Source: Trissonchulus latispiculum (taxonomy: Eukaryota > Nematoda > Enoplea > Enoplida > Ironidae). Taken from it: DNA of 64,000 nucleotides. A program made the translations under genes and the position numbers. The stretch's first letter is position 1. Every line of letters begins with the position of its first letter. The DNA is taken from the NCBI GenBank assembly GCA_030248195.1, contig JASAND010000719.1, positions 1 through 64,000 of the forward strand. Direction: 5' to 3'. Positions 33,940 through 46,450 of the stretch are shown here, piece after piece. The notes below the pieces were generated by a model. That model saw only the letters and a program-made list of their open reading frames with translations, made no database searches and was not told where the DNA came from.

Positions 33940-34480
33940 AATTGTGCCTGGACGCATAGGTGTGGGGGGGGGGGGGTGGGGTTGGGGGTGTAACCCCCCA
34001 GCCATTTTTCCAAACCCCCACAGAAATTTTTGGGGGCCCCCGCCCCGCCCCCCCAACTGGGGGGGGGGTAGTCGCGCCGAAGGCGCGAAAATTGGCCTGA
34101 AATTGGGTATTTTTAGGGTAAATTTTGCAAAATTTTTCAAAAAAGTCCAAATTTTTGGCTTAACTTGCTTATTATCGCGAAAAATACACGTTTGTAACGG
34201 TTTTATGGACTTCTAGACTCAATATTGACCTTATTCTGGACTCAGAAACATGTTAGCAATCAAGTTTTCGAGTATAAAAACACTGTCTCATGTTAAAATT
34301 ACTTAATGATTTCATGTTTTTTGCCATTTGCAATGGCTGAAAATGCGATTTTTGGCATAAAAATTGAAAAATTTTTGGGGGAGGTTTGGGGGGGATGGTG
34401 GGGGGTTTGGGGGGGTCTAAAAAGGGGGCCCCCCAAAATTCCGGGGGAGGGGCCCCCCAACCCAAATCCCCGTTACACCT
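33940..34480. repeat. Paired G-run/C-run segments
   Basis: Long guanine and cytosine runs (33963-34070 and 34376-34460) flank an AT-rich middle. Similar segments with runs next to AAAATTTTGG-like and GGCGAAGCCGG-like words occur at 4860-5220, 19460-19860 and 30228-30400. Frames through them give Pro/Gly-rich artefacts. Confidence 0.5.
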
Positions 34481-34567
34481 ATGCCTGGACGCAAAATTTC
34501 TTAACGGGACGCAACTTAAATTTAGCGGGACGCAAGGTTGACGCAAATCCGAAAACCAAAAACCCTG

Positions 34568-36568
34568 TAACTGTTAATAGATTTCTAAAACCGTGTAGGG
34601 AGGAGGTTAATGTATTGTGGATAAGGACTCCGGTACTCCGGGTTTCCGGAAGAAGTCCAGACAGGCAGGCCCAATATAAGTCGGGCCGGTAAGCAGCAAT
34701 ACCGAGCCAACGAAAAGCTGAATCGATAAACTATTTTCACATTCGTGCAGCGCGACAGAAAACCCTATATTATGGAAGTTTTCAGCAAAAGTTTTTTAGA
34801 TTCCCATGGGTCTACCCTTACCTACTTAAAATCTTCATTTTTTAAATTCATACAATTTTGAATTCATCAGCTACATACCATTGGCTAGTATGCTTCCATA
34901 CAACATTTTAAAGTTATTGCTCAAAAAATCAAAGGATATGGCTGCGGGGGGAGCGCTACAGATCACTATATATAATAAAGGGGAAATTTTGGGATGAGAT
35001 TTCTCAGCAAGGAAGAAATCAACTTGCAATGAATATTTCACCTAAAAAAGTGAAATGAAAGTCCATTCACGACCGAAAGCTTCCCAAGAATCAGGGTTTG
35101 AATCTACAGTATGACTCTGATCTCACCCGCAACTTCGTGAACCATCCTATTTCCGAGTTTGACATAAACTGAATTTTGTTACAAATTCCGGCAGTACGAA
35201 ATATCTGTGATTTAGCCGGCTAATGAGAGACATCTTTTCTATTTCAGTCGTTAACCCATTTCAGGTCCTATTGGTTGAACTTTGTGCGTTATCAATGTTC
35301 AAATTAACCCGGACTTTCGATAACCACACCCGATATTCGGCTTTGACACAATTGAATTCCCCTTTTTCCCCATTCTATATCCTTCTTTGTAAAATATACC
35401 AGCGGCTCACTTTAACGTATGAGTCATCGGTGGCGGGTGATCTAAAGACGAAATCTGGAAACATATAGAAATAAAAAATTTTTTTCAATGTCTGACTGAA
35501 ACACAAACCCCCCACCCACCAGAAAGTTTCCTAGAGCAAAGGAGGGAAAGTAGTGAAACCCTAAAATGGTACTTGCAATAAAGGTTAGTTGCCTAGCGTC
35601 GCCAGAAGGAGGCTCTGCCTCATAAAATATGCAATAATCGGAAATGTTTTTCCATCTAAAACTTATTATCCCTACTAGATAGTGATTTGGCCAACATTAA
35701 GTTGAGTACAACTTAGCTGTTTATGACAGTAGGCAGGCGTTAAGAGTAGGCATTTTGTAGGACTCATTCTATGTAATTGTGAAAACTGTAGCTTAGGAGT
35801 CACAATTGTGTACTACACACAAGTTATACTCGTACATTCAAAAGCTACTGGCTGTGCTTTTTTGGAATTTGGATTTTTGATTTTTGACTTTGATTTTTGA
35901 AGCCCCCTGAAAATATTCGTAATCATATCTGGCAGGGTCTACGAGGAAGCACACAGCACAAATCTTCAGTGCGAAAACTATGTCAGCTGCCACCAATGCG
36001 TAATCACATCAAACGTACTTTACAATGCTGTCGAAAATGTAGTTCTCCAGAGAGAGGGTCAGGTGTTAGCGTGCTGATCATATCAAGCTGTGAAAATCAA
36101 ACGGTTACAACACCTTACGTAATTTGAGTACTATGCAAATTTGTATTGTAATTAGATCCATCTAAGAGACTATCTCCTTGAAAGTTGGCAAGGTTGATTC
36201 AGCAAGCTTTATTTGAACTTTTTAGTTATAGAACAATGTCACATAAGAAGCAACAAACCCGTGCAACAAATGGGTTATTACAAAATATCCTGTCAAACTG
36301 TCCGCAATAGCAGGCCTGCTTCTGTTTTAGATGTCATTAATTGATTTTGGCTTTCAAAAAGTTTTAAGTTAAAGTTAACGTTAAAGTTCTCAGTAATTAT
36401 TTTTACACAAAAATTTCAAATATTCCAAAATCGAAAATTACATATATTATCAGCCTCTGCGATCGATCCACCGACCTACCGGTTGACATCTAAAACAGAG
36501 CAGAGTCTTAACGGATCTGGTAACCTAAAAAAGTAAAGCATTAAATAAAAAGCAAAAAAACAGGAAAA
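34568..36568. other. Non-coding region downstream of the chitin-binding gene
   Basis: No gene supported. A worn MITE related to the TA-flanked family covers about 35930-36130. The 3' UTR of the minus-strand chitin-binding gene should occupy the right part. Confidence 0.5.
36208..36213 (-). terminator. Candidate polyadenylation signal of the chitin-binding gene
   Basis: AATAAA on the minus strand about 355 bases past the stop codon of the seven-exon gene. It is the first perfect hexamer I see downstream, but the distance leaves room for a variant signal closer in. Confidence 0.4.
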
Positions 36569-39500
36569 TTAATTGTTTTCATTAGGCTTTGGTGTGGTTC
36601 GCTCTAGAGTTCTCAGTAGGGTAGTGTCACAGGCTCTCAGAAAAGGGTCGTACATTGTGCCCGCCGGACACTGCATTCGAACCCACATTCCGGCTCCGCT
36701 GTGGGGCTGCTTGCCCACGCAGAGGTAGAATGTCCTTTTATTGGCGGGATCCGGCCAGGAATGGGTGTTGCCCTTCTTCAGGAAGTCGCTACAGTCCATT
36801 CCTGGCACCGGTCGCCAATTTAGGGGCAGAAATTCTTCCGTTTTCGTCGGTTTTTCTTCGTCCAGATTTGAATTTCCGGAATTCCAGATTTGATTTTTCG
36901 CTTCTTCGACTGTAATTTCAGCCTCGTCCGTTTGATCCGGATTTGAACTCGAATTTCCAACTGATTCCGTGACTCGATTTGATTCCGGTGAATTGGTGGT
37001 TCGGGTTGGTCGTTTTGCCAGCGAATTTTCTCCGCCGACAATAATTTCCGGATTTTGCATGACTAGATTGTTGGAATTTTCGTTTTCCGCATTTTTATTT
37101 TCCGGATAGGCAGTCCATCGGATTGGCGTAATCACCGTGACATCTAAAATGATCCAATAGAATTCAGCGGAAGAGATAGCCAATAGAAACATTTCAGTTC
37201 CTTAGTGTTGAATTCATTTTCTTATTTTTTCTAATTTAACTTGTTGTAGAGTTAAGTAATAACTAATAAGACATAATTGACTGACGTCTAAATTAGTCAA
37301 ATAAAATTCAACGAAATGGTAGAAATAAAAATTTCTCAGTTATGTAAATGGTATTCACTTTCCTACTCACTTGTAGGAGTGTAATTTCGTTTGTAGTAAT
37401 TAGCTAAGTAACAATTAATAATTACGATTATTATTATTATTATAGTTATTATTATTTGTATTATTATCATTATTATAAAACATCTGTACCATTGCTTTCA
37501 GGTATCGGCAACAAGCCTGGAGGGGTTGTCTGCGGATGGATTTTAAGGAACGGATCCCCCATCAGGAGATTATCCTCAAAAACATCATCTCTCTTTTCCA
37601 GGGTGCCGTCAATGGGTCGCTGTTTCGGCGGCTGCATGGCTTTCTGAGACTCGGGGGCTTCGGCATTCGGTGCTGGGCCGGGCGGGGGTCCGGTCCGAAT
37701 GCAGGCCCCCTTGTGAAAGTTCAGCCCAGACGGGCAGCTCTGCTTGTACCATCCGAAGGGGGTGCAACTGTAGAACAGGCCCGGATCCAACTGATCCCCA
37801 CAAAGTTTGATGTGTTTCACGGAAAATCCACAATCATCCAGCTCAAAGCATTCCGACTCCAGCCGAAGGGGGAGATAGTTTGAGTCCTGCGATCCCTCGG
37901 TCCCTCCCGGCGCGCCGCCCAGACCCGGAGCCGTTGGGTCCTCGATGGCCTCGGATGGGGTGGGCAAAACGGCTGTCTGAGATCGGGTGCTGATCTGTTG
38001 CAAATCTAGGTCTAAGCCTAAGCCTGAGCCTAAGCCATGAGAGCCTAAACGTGAACTTTGACCCGGACTAGGATAGAGTAGTTCCTGGGCCTGGCTACCG
38101 CCAGCTCCTTGCCAGATCTTGGGTCCTCCGATCTGTGGATCTGGACCGCTACCACTTGGGCCGGGGTAGGTATAGTATTCTTCCGGATACTCCCCAGAGT
38201 AGGTATACTGTTCAGCATATTCCTGAGGATACGCTCCCTCAAGACCCCCTGCGGAATTCCATGGAAGATCTGTGATTGGGGGTCGTGGGGTTGCCGTAAC
38301 CAAGGGTCCCATAACGGGATCCGTTTGAGCTCCCGGAATTCCGTGAATTCCGGCCGTACCTTCCGGTTGGTAGACGGACCGAGTTTGATACAATCCATGC
38401 TGTTCCAGTGAATTTTCCGTATTATAGGCCCACATGGTTTGCTCAAGGCTGGTCCCCGGCACACAAGACCCTCCGTTGAAGATGTATTTGGGTGGACAGG
38501 CCTGTAGGAACCAACCGAACGGGGTGCAACTGAAAAACTGGCTGATATTGCTTCGATCCAGACACAGGAGAACGTAGGAGACGGAAAATGGACAGGGCTG
38601 ATTAGCGGCGCAGTCTTCGACAATTTTCACCGGTAAATAGGCAGCGGCAATCGTTGATCTGAAACAAAAATGTTTCTAATAACCGTTTAGCTTAGTCAGT
38701 CCTCGGTTTTTTGGTTCTTGTGATCTAATGTATTTAATGTAGAACACCTCGGGTAATTGCTATGGCAATTGTTCAGTGTCAGCATCCTCCCTTCACTCAA
38801 AAATGCACACGTTCTAAGCTGGCACTACCCCTAACCTGAACACCGACAAGGGTGAGGTGGTTGTAAAATGTATTGAAGCTAAGATTGGGTTAAACGCAGC
38901 AATTAATTGAACAAGTTTGTAGAGCTTAGAAAAGATGTTTTACTCCGTACGTCGTACCAAAATAAATTTAAATGTGAACATGCAACAATGCGTATGCATT
39001 AAAAGTGAGCGTTATAGAGTTACCTAAATCAAATTAAGGTTAAAAATAAATTAGATGAAATAATCTTGAAAAATAATATAAGATCCGCGAAAAAGACTAA
39101 CCCAGTTTGCTGGCTTGAGCCGGAACCAGAACCGGAACCGGAACCGGAACTTGAACCAGAAGAAATCGAATTTCCAGAGAGTTGTGACAATCCCTGATTT
39201 TGCGGAAGGGGTAACGGTGGAGGTAAATGTCCTCCACTAGCTAGAAAGTTGGCTTGGCTTCCACTTCCCTGAGTAGCTAACCCAGCCTGGGGAGGGGGCC
39301 CGAAATTAGGTGGGGGGCTGAAGGCTCCCGCAGGCATTGATGTCCGGGGGACTCCGTTTGGCCTTATGGAGACGCCCCCCTGTTGGCTCCAGGGTCGGGG
39401 AAGAGCCGTAAAGGTGGGATAGTCATAGGGTCGGGTGTAAACGGATTGTGGGGGTCCGGTTCTCCCCGGGATTGGTCTTGGAGGGGGTCCAGGGGGTGGG

Positions 39501-42500
39501 GGTTCCTGCTGACCCCTAGGAAACAGATTTGGAGGCCCCATATTTTCCAAGCCGCCGAAATCTGGCACGGAATCAGCGCTGAGAGCTAAAGAGTAAGAAG
39601 AAAAAATGAACAATTTGATAGTTCAAAATTTTAAAATTGTCAGCTAATCTCAAATACCAGAGATGAAACCGGGTCACTATTTACTGACCCGGTGACCCGG
39701 TGACCCGGTCGACCCCTGACCCGGTGACCCGATGACCCGGTGACCCGGTATTTTTGAAAATTCAAGTTTAAGCTTGCAAAAATTAAAAATACTTTATTGG
39801 GGTGTGGTGAGTGTTTTTTACCATTTTGGACATTCTTGACGACTAAAATATCAAGTTGGACAAACGTTTTGCTTTCCTTAAAGTAGTAGCATTGGAAAGT
39901 GAATTGTAATATAAGCATGTATATGTAATGTAATATATGTAATGTAAGCCGGAAAAAATTAAAACGATTTGCACAATTTTGCACTCAATAATATGAAGTA
40001 AACTACATAGCTTTTTGAATCAAACAAATTGGAACAAAATACTTTGCCAAAGTCATAATTTCATCTAATTCATCATCATCTAACATTATCACATTTCTGT
40101 TTTATCATTATTTCTGAGTAAAATATTTTATTTAGTTGTATGATTGAAGTTTCACTCATCGAAAATTCTTTGGAAATATTTTTCTTATTGCTAGGATTCG
40201 GAGAATATGAAATAAAATCAATCACAATTGTTTCCTGAAGATATGTTGTAACTTGTAAGCCATAACAATTGCAAAAAATGCAAAGTAAAACTCAGAATCT
40301 GTGGATCTTGTTTTACTCAGATTTTCCTTCTTACAGAGATTTGAAACCCAGAGTCTGACCCTCTCCCTCCAAAAATAATAGTAGCAGCGCACTTACAGTA
40401 GATGGAGTATGGAGAATTTTAGATTTTAAAATAATGATTTCAGAATCTCAGAGCCCACGTAATAGTTTTCATTTTCTAGTTACGATTCAACGCAATCATT
40501 GTAGTTTCAAACCTAGATCTAAGCTTGGCAGGGCATTCAAAATATTATGAGGACATCAGTAGAGCGACAAACATTTAAAAAAACTACACGATTAAGTTGA
40601 GAGTATTTCTATTGCTAGTTTTTGAGTAATTGCAGAAGTTTTCAGTTGGCAAAAATTGGTAAAACTTTGAAAAATATCCTTATAGCAGCAAAAAAATTCC
40701 TCCAATCAAAAATACCGGGTCAAGACCGGGTCAGAGCTCCTGACCCGGTGACCCGGTGACCCTGTCCATATAGTGACCCGAACTGACCCGGTGACCCGGT
40801 GACCCGGTTTCATCTCTGTCAAATACTTTGCCATTTGGAAACAATTTTCAAAAAGTAGCTATATTAGGCATTTATATTTATTTAAATTATTATTATTATT
40901 TAGTTAAAGTAGTTATATTTCTGAGTTTTATTTACTATATTATGTCCTTTACAATGGTTAAATTAAAATTTTATTCTCTAAAACAAAAAAACAGCTTTGG
41001 ATTAAAGTAAAAATTATTATTCTCACAATTAGCACTGATTCCTTTCTCATATCCTGGGACGGGTTGACCGGGCACATCAACCGCATTTGCCGGATACCAC
41101 ACTATCTTCTTGATACCTCCGTCCGGGTCCTCAATCAAATACGGAATAAATCCCGGATCTTGCATCTGATTGGCTGATCTGGGAGGCAGAGGGGCGGATC
41201 CTGCCAGCTGGTTGGCCAGTTCGCTCACGTGACTCAGCGGCGAAGGAAAGCCTGAGATCTGATTGGCTGGATTGGCCACCTGACCTAACGAGGTGGGCAG
41301 GCCAGGCATTTGATTGGCTGGATTTGGCACGTGACCCAGTGAAGAGGCAATGCCTGGAATTTGATTGGCTAAGCGTGGCTGTAAGGGGGCGGATCCTGCA
41401 ATCTGATTGGCTGCTGGCAACTGGGCGGAGTCAGGCATTCTTGGCCGGACCAATCGCTCGCCAGCGTCCATATAGGGCTGTCCAATCCCTGAAGGCTTGG
41501 ATATTTTATTGGCTGAATGAAAATGGTTGCTGCTGTCGACGTACCAGGCCGGTGAGGAAGGGCCGGGGGGTCCTGGAGGAGAGAACAGATAGCCACCTAA
41601 ATTAATTACAACTTTGTTAATTAGTTAATTAGTTAATTAACTGATGCATGGATAAAGCTTGGTGTCTCAGTAACTCAGTTGACAGAGCTTTTGCCTAGTG
41701 CGCAATATTCGAGCCCGAGTTCGAGCCCCACCGGGGATCTGAATTTTTCAGATCTGCTATGTACACTACTTCTTTCTTTCTTAGTTTTTTAATTAATTAA
41801 AAGCAAAAACGACATTTAGCCAGTCTTTATGGAACCGGATGTAGTTTGTTCGCCTTCAATGTAAAACGAAACTCTGATTATTTGAGAAGCTGCACTAAAC
41901 AGTGGTGACTACTTAGACAATTGCTTGCATAAAATTCAAATTTTAAATTTTTTAGTTTCAAATTAAATTTTAATCCCAGCATCACATTTATGTCAGTGGT
42001 CAGTTAGCTTACTGTAGTCAGGTGTGGGCGGTTTAAAGGGGAATCCATTTTGGACCGCCACAATATGACTGGGGGGAGTGGGGCGCCCTCGTAGTGATCC
42101 ACTATAGGGGGGCCAAGGGACCGTAGTACCCTGATTTAGCGAGGGGGTCCCCCCATAAGCGCCGGACCACGTGACCCCGGGCCCGGTGGCGGGTGAATAG
42201 GGGGTAGAATAGGAGGATGAACTAGCTTGACCCCCAGGGGGTCCAAGGGGGCCCTGGGGGATGCTTTCCAAAAAATTGGAAGGGGACAGTTCGTTTGTTG
42301 AGAAAACTTTTTTGGCCACAGTTTCTGGAATGGGAAACTGCTGATTGCTCACACAGATTCTCTGCTGTGGATGGAACCAGGAACCTGAAATAAAAAATTA
42401 AATGATATTAATTATAATTAATTAGCGAGATTATTATGACTTTAATGGCACCATTCCTTTAGTCAGTGAGCTACCATTACTTCCAGTCAGTTTTCGGGGC

Positions 42501-43210
42501 TCAGCATCGGCATTCTGGGATGACTGATGACATGTTTATTAGCCTTTTCGACTGTTGTCGTGATAAGATCGGATCACACTGTGAGCGAGTTTCAATCAGT
42601 CTTTAAGCACAATGCTAATGTTAAGAACTATAGCGGCAGCGACCTTATAGAAGAATCAGAGTCTGCCATTCTGTTATTTGCTGAAATCTTCAGAGTCTGT
42701 GAAACTGTCATACTCTTATGTATTATGTACTCTTGATAATAAACGCTACAATAACCTGTGTCACAGGTATAGATCCAATAGGTATCGCTGGGTCCGCATT
42801 TGATATATTTCCTGGGGTCATGATCCCAACTTCGTAACGCTTCATTCGCAGCACCTTCAAATTTGCAAGGAGTCTGGGTGATTTCGGGACTGGTTATGCT
42901 TTGCATCGTAGCTACAACAAGCCAAATAGCACACAACAGTAACGAAATGTTGACCGTTTCAAATAATGGTTCAAGAATAATTTTGCAAAACTGGAAACTT
43001 CCTCAGTGCGAAATCCAAAGCCCTAGTGACTATTAAGTTATATTTTTTAATTACAAAACTAAATTCGTCACATCTTTATATTATAATTATAACTAGCACA
43101 CTGTGTAGAACAATTACTAAACAATAATGTAAAAAGATTATCCACTTACTCGAAACTTTTCGCCAATTTAGTAGTACAGAAACTAACATCGAAACAACGG
43201 AAGTCTTCAT
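36569..43210 (-). CDS. Secreted multi-domain chitin-binding (CBM14) mucin-like protein, seven exons
   Basis: Exons 43150-43210, 42756-42911, 42013-42384, 41027-41596, 39102-39585, 37490-38658 and 36569-37143 join in consistent phase and give 1128 residues. Residues 1-20 form a modest signal peptide. Four CBM14/peritrophin-type domains lie at 36-83 (four Cys), 564-613 and 818-867 (six Cys, both with CTPFGW), and 1055-1109 (four Cys, with PDPANKRTFYLC). Between them are Pro/Gly/Ser-rich linkers, six ANQ-motif repeats at about 259-340, an SGSGSG run, and an acidic Asn/Glu-rich stretch before the last domain. CBM14 binds chitin, so the product probably cross-links chitin in cuticle, gut lining or mucus; tissue is unknown. 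The least certain points are the first exon and the donor at 41027 (GTGAGA chosen over an in-phase upstream GT). Introns hold a hAT element, a MITE tail and a tRNA-like relic. Confidence 0.85.
39658..40818. mobile_element. hAT-type element with TGACCCGG arrays, in a CBM14-gene intron
   Basis: CAGAGATGAAACCGGGTCA and its inverse form the ends; TCAAATAC stands directly on both sides (39650-39657, 40819-40826), a perfect 8-bp target duplication. TGACCCGG repeats occupy about 39675-39750 and 40735-40808. The 1-kb interior is AT-rich with no transposase. It lies in the intron between exons four and five of the chitin-binding gene, only 72 bases from exon five. Confidence 0.92.
41661..41740 (+). 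tRNA. tRNA-like relic in an intron
   Basis: It shares CTCAGTTG-CAGAGC and the anticodon arm TTTGCCTAGTGCGCAA with the relic at 33441-33510, followed by a B-box-like GAGTTCGAGCCCC. Stems are imperfect. It is a tRNA-Thr-like pseudogene or the head of a SINE, inside the intron between exons three and four of the chitin-binding gene. Confidence 0.4.
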
Positions 43211-46200
43211 GGGTAATTAATTCTTAATTAAATTTCAATTTCTAGAAAAATCAAATTGCTAAAACTAAATACATTTTTGAAATAACAAATTTCAAAGGGA
43301 ACTTTTCATGCACATTTTTGTAATTTTGTACCGAACAAGTTGGATTAAACCCCGAAGTAAACATAAAGAAAAACAGTATACAAAGTCTTGGACGTGACGG
43401 GCTTCTGTACGAATCAAGCTTCACGCAACTGCATATTTGCGTTTCAACTTTAGCAGAAATTTTCAAAAAACATGAAAAATGAAATATCAATTTTTTCTAA
43501 AAATTTTCATAAAAACCTAAAATGTATCTTGTTTGAAGGGAATTCGAATCAGACAGCTTCAAACTAGAAAAATAAATTAATACTTTATTCTTAAAACTTT
43601 TACAATCTTTTCAGTGCAAACTTTGTGACTAGCGGATTAAATAACTTTTTTCTTTCTACACGTTTCCATCGTTGATACGACAGAAAATTTGCACATTTTT
43701 CAGAATTTTACAGCCCTTTTTGTTGCAACCCTGCGACTATTCAAAGTCAATAAAACAAAAGCTTATAGTGCTAAATTTAGCCAAGATTATTTGAACATAT
43801 TAAGGATGGGAAAGTACATAAATTTACTTTTAAATGCATTGGAATTAAATTTAAAATCATTACAGTCTATATTTACATAAACCTACAATCAACCTCCATT
43901 CAAGACAACAGATCAACCCATATACTCAAAGCTTCCGCCAGATTTTTCAAAAACAAAGTATTATATTAAATGTATGGTAGGTATTGGAAGAGCATTCAGA
44001 TTAACGATTGAAAAATTGCGCCCTGGTATTTTCTATTCGTAAAGGGTCGATAAAGATTTGTCTAATACACTATTGAAAGTCAATAAAACAAAAGCTTGTC
44101 GAGCTAAATTTAGCCAAGATTATTTGAAACTAGTAAATATCAGAAAGTGCATAAGTTACAATGTCGGGGAATCAAACCACGGATCTCACAATTGGCAGAC
44201 GGGCATCTGCTACTACTACACAACTCTTCAGGCAATTTTTATGCATTATTAAAATAACAGTATGCTTTAAATTTTAATCTGTCTTGCTGTGCCAGGAAGA
44301 CAGCAATCCGTAAAAAACCGAGTTTCTGACGATTTCTTCTAATCCTGAATTCGAAATAAAAATAACTAAAAATTAGGAAAATGGAAACAAAAATGAAGAA
44401 AAATGCAATGAAGTAGAAACAGTAACAGACTTTACCAAAAAATTACAGTCTATAGCCAGAACGTGCAATTTGCTGATCTCAAAGTGCAAGTGCAAACATT
44501 CTGCAAACAAGAAAGCATAAAGACGCAATCAACATCACGAATATTGCAAAAGTTAACAATTTTTTAGCAATTTTTCAATGGAGTACAGGGGGGAGGGGCT
44601 CTTAGCGCAAACGTGTGTACATCATATTGCAATGTTTTGAAACTGCAATCTTTATTGCAGCGGCGCTTGCAATAGGAAACTGTTGAAATCTTCTTTAACA
44701 CTGACAGCGGCCAAGACAAATCGGTTTTCACAAAACCATGAAAAAAGTTTGATACCAATAGTTTTTCTTGGATACTTTTTTTCCTCTAGAAACTTTGAAA
44801 AACTGATTCACACCACGCGACGTGACCCGGCTTAAAAATTTTCGTGACGGAAAATATATAAGTTTGTATGCGACGCTTTGTTTATTGAATTTACTGCTTG
44901 TACGATAGAAACAATAGTACAAAGTGTGTGTTTGTTTGTGAGGTGCAATTTGCCCTCACAAAATGTTTCTATCATCAAACTTTTAATGAGGTTGCATTTG
45001 AAAGTTGGTTCAGTGCAAAGCATTACGATTGTGATACACATATTTTCTTCACTCGCAATAGTTATCTAATAAATTTTCAAAAACTTTCTTTAAATTTCTG
45101 TTTTATTAGTGTTTTAAATTTTTTGTTTTTGTTTTTCCGTGTTTCAATTCACGTCAGTGGTTCGATTCCCGGGAGAGACAGTTTTTACGTCTGTTCCGTT
45201 AATTGAAACTAACGGTATTTTTCAGACGGTTCAAGGCAAAATACTATCGTATCAAAAAGAAAAATGAAAAATGCCTGCCTGCAGTCACTAAAGGTATTTA
45301 GTCCGAAACAGGAGAGAGTCAGTGGGCGCTGTGAGCGCTCTTACCCAGGGCGAACTATTTTCTGGAGCTCCTGCCTGGTTCATTTTCTTCATCAAAATAT
45401 TATCTTAGTGCGCACTGTGTATTTCTGAAACAGCCAAACCTGCGCACCTGAGCAACGAAAAGCAAATCGGAGAGGTTGCCAGTCAGTATGCCGTGAAATT
45501 GGCCTTAAATTTCTCATCGGAACAAAAGGTCATGGGTCATGGCTCTATTACGTAATCAAATTTCCATTCAGGTGGAAATTTCACCTTGCTCAGATAAGAT
45601 TCCTATGGTGATCTGTTTTCATTAATTTCCATTCTAATTCCAGCCCTGCAAGAAAAACACCCTCTCATCTCCTAAACCTAAAACCTAAGCGATCGGTTGA
45701 CTGAATATGAAAGAATGGAATTTGCAGGATTTAGGTAGTCAGCTTCTAAAACAGCTGCTAAAACTTTATGTCACTCCAAGAGGAACAATAGAGACTTAAG
45801 CTGCCCCCTGATTTATATTAAGCTGTTTTTGCACGAATCAGCGGAACTATTCTTCAAGTGTTATTGTTCTGAACGCTTGAGAAACTCTTTAAAAAGTTGG
45901 CGTTTTTTTCGACAAATCAAAATTCCTATGGCTCCTCTCTACCACATTGCTATTTATTTGTAAAGTGATTAAAAGCTGATAGAAATGAAAGATATTTACA
46001 GTTTTCATGATGTTAACTCCGCGATTCTAAAATTGTTGGTGTTTACTGCTTACGCGGACATCAATACGTACATGAGTATTTCATTCCCTGTTACGAAAAA
46101 ACCATGGCTCTCCATCTATATAACGTCAAACTTCGGTCAAGCTAGCCAAAGAAATGCATTACTTTACCTTTAGCTTTTGAAACTTTATCTAATCCATTGT

Positions 46201-46450
46201 TATCCGACTTTGAACTGCCTTTAGATATTACTCTTTAATACCAAGAGTTCTTAATGGAGAAAAGTATGCCACTAGGCACTCTCTGTGTTAATCAGTTGCT
46301 TTGATTTTGTGAGTTTTGCACAAATTCATTTATTTTAGTGCGCATAACCTCCCGCATCACCTGGTGTGACGACTTTTCTGCCGACGAACTACAGCCGGCT
46401 CTGAATTTGCTTGAATGCAGCGCTCGAACGGGGCTTGAAATCATCAAAAT
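43211..46450. other. Non-coding; promoter side of the chitin-binding gene and an 80-bp direct repeat
   Basis: The promoter of the minus-strand chitin-binding gene should lie in the first part. About 80 bases are repeated directly at 43741-43830 and 44072-44155 (shared word AGTCAATAAAACAAAAGCTT). No gene is supported. A MITE end of the TA-flanked family occurs near 46240-46300. Confidence 0.4.

Larger units (their letters stand above)
32074..34567. mobile_element. Large non-autonomous element with GGACGCAA repeats at both ends
   Basis: It opens with CAGGGTTTTT and closes with the inverse AAAAACCCTG; TAAC stands on both sides (32070-32073, 34568-34571), a possible 4-bp target duplication. Inside each end lie several GGACGCAA words; the two arrays (32095-32165 and 34486-34548) read in the same direction. 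The interior holds several G/C-run segments, a direct duplication and a tRNA-like relic. No protein gene was found. The superfamily is uncertain. Confidence 0.6.

Noticed and set aside
33896..34692. Pro- and Gly-rich frames on both strands
   Set aside because: They cross G-runs and C-runs; composition alone explains their openness.
35223..35468. Plus-strand 81-codon frame
   Set aside because: Isolated, no recognised motif and no flanking splice sites that fit.
44150..44220. Possible minus-strand tRNA (GGTTTGATTCCCC-like B box)
   Set aside because: No credible A box, anticodon arm or acceptor stem.
45145..45175. B-box-like GGTTCGATTCCCGGG
   Set aside because: No tRNA structure or A box upstream at the right distance.
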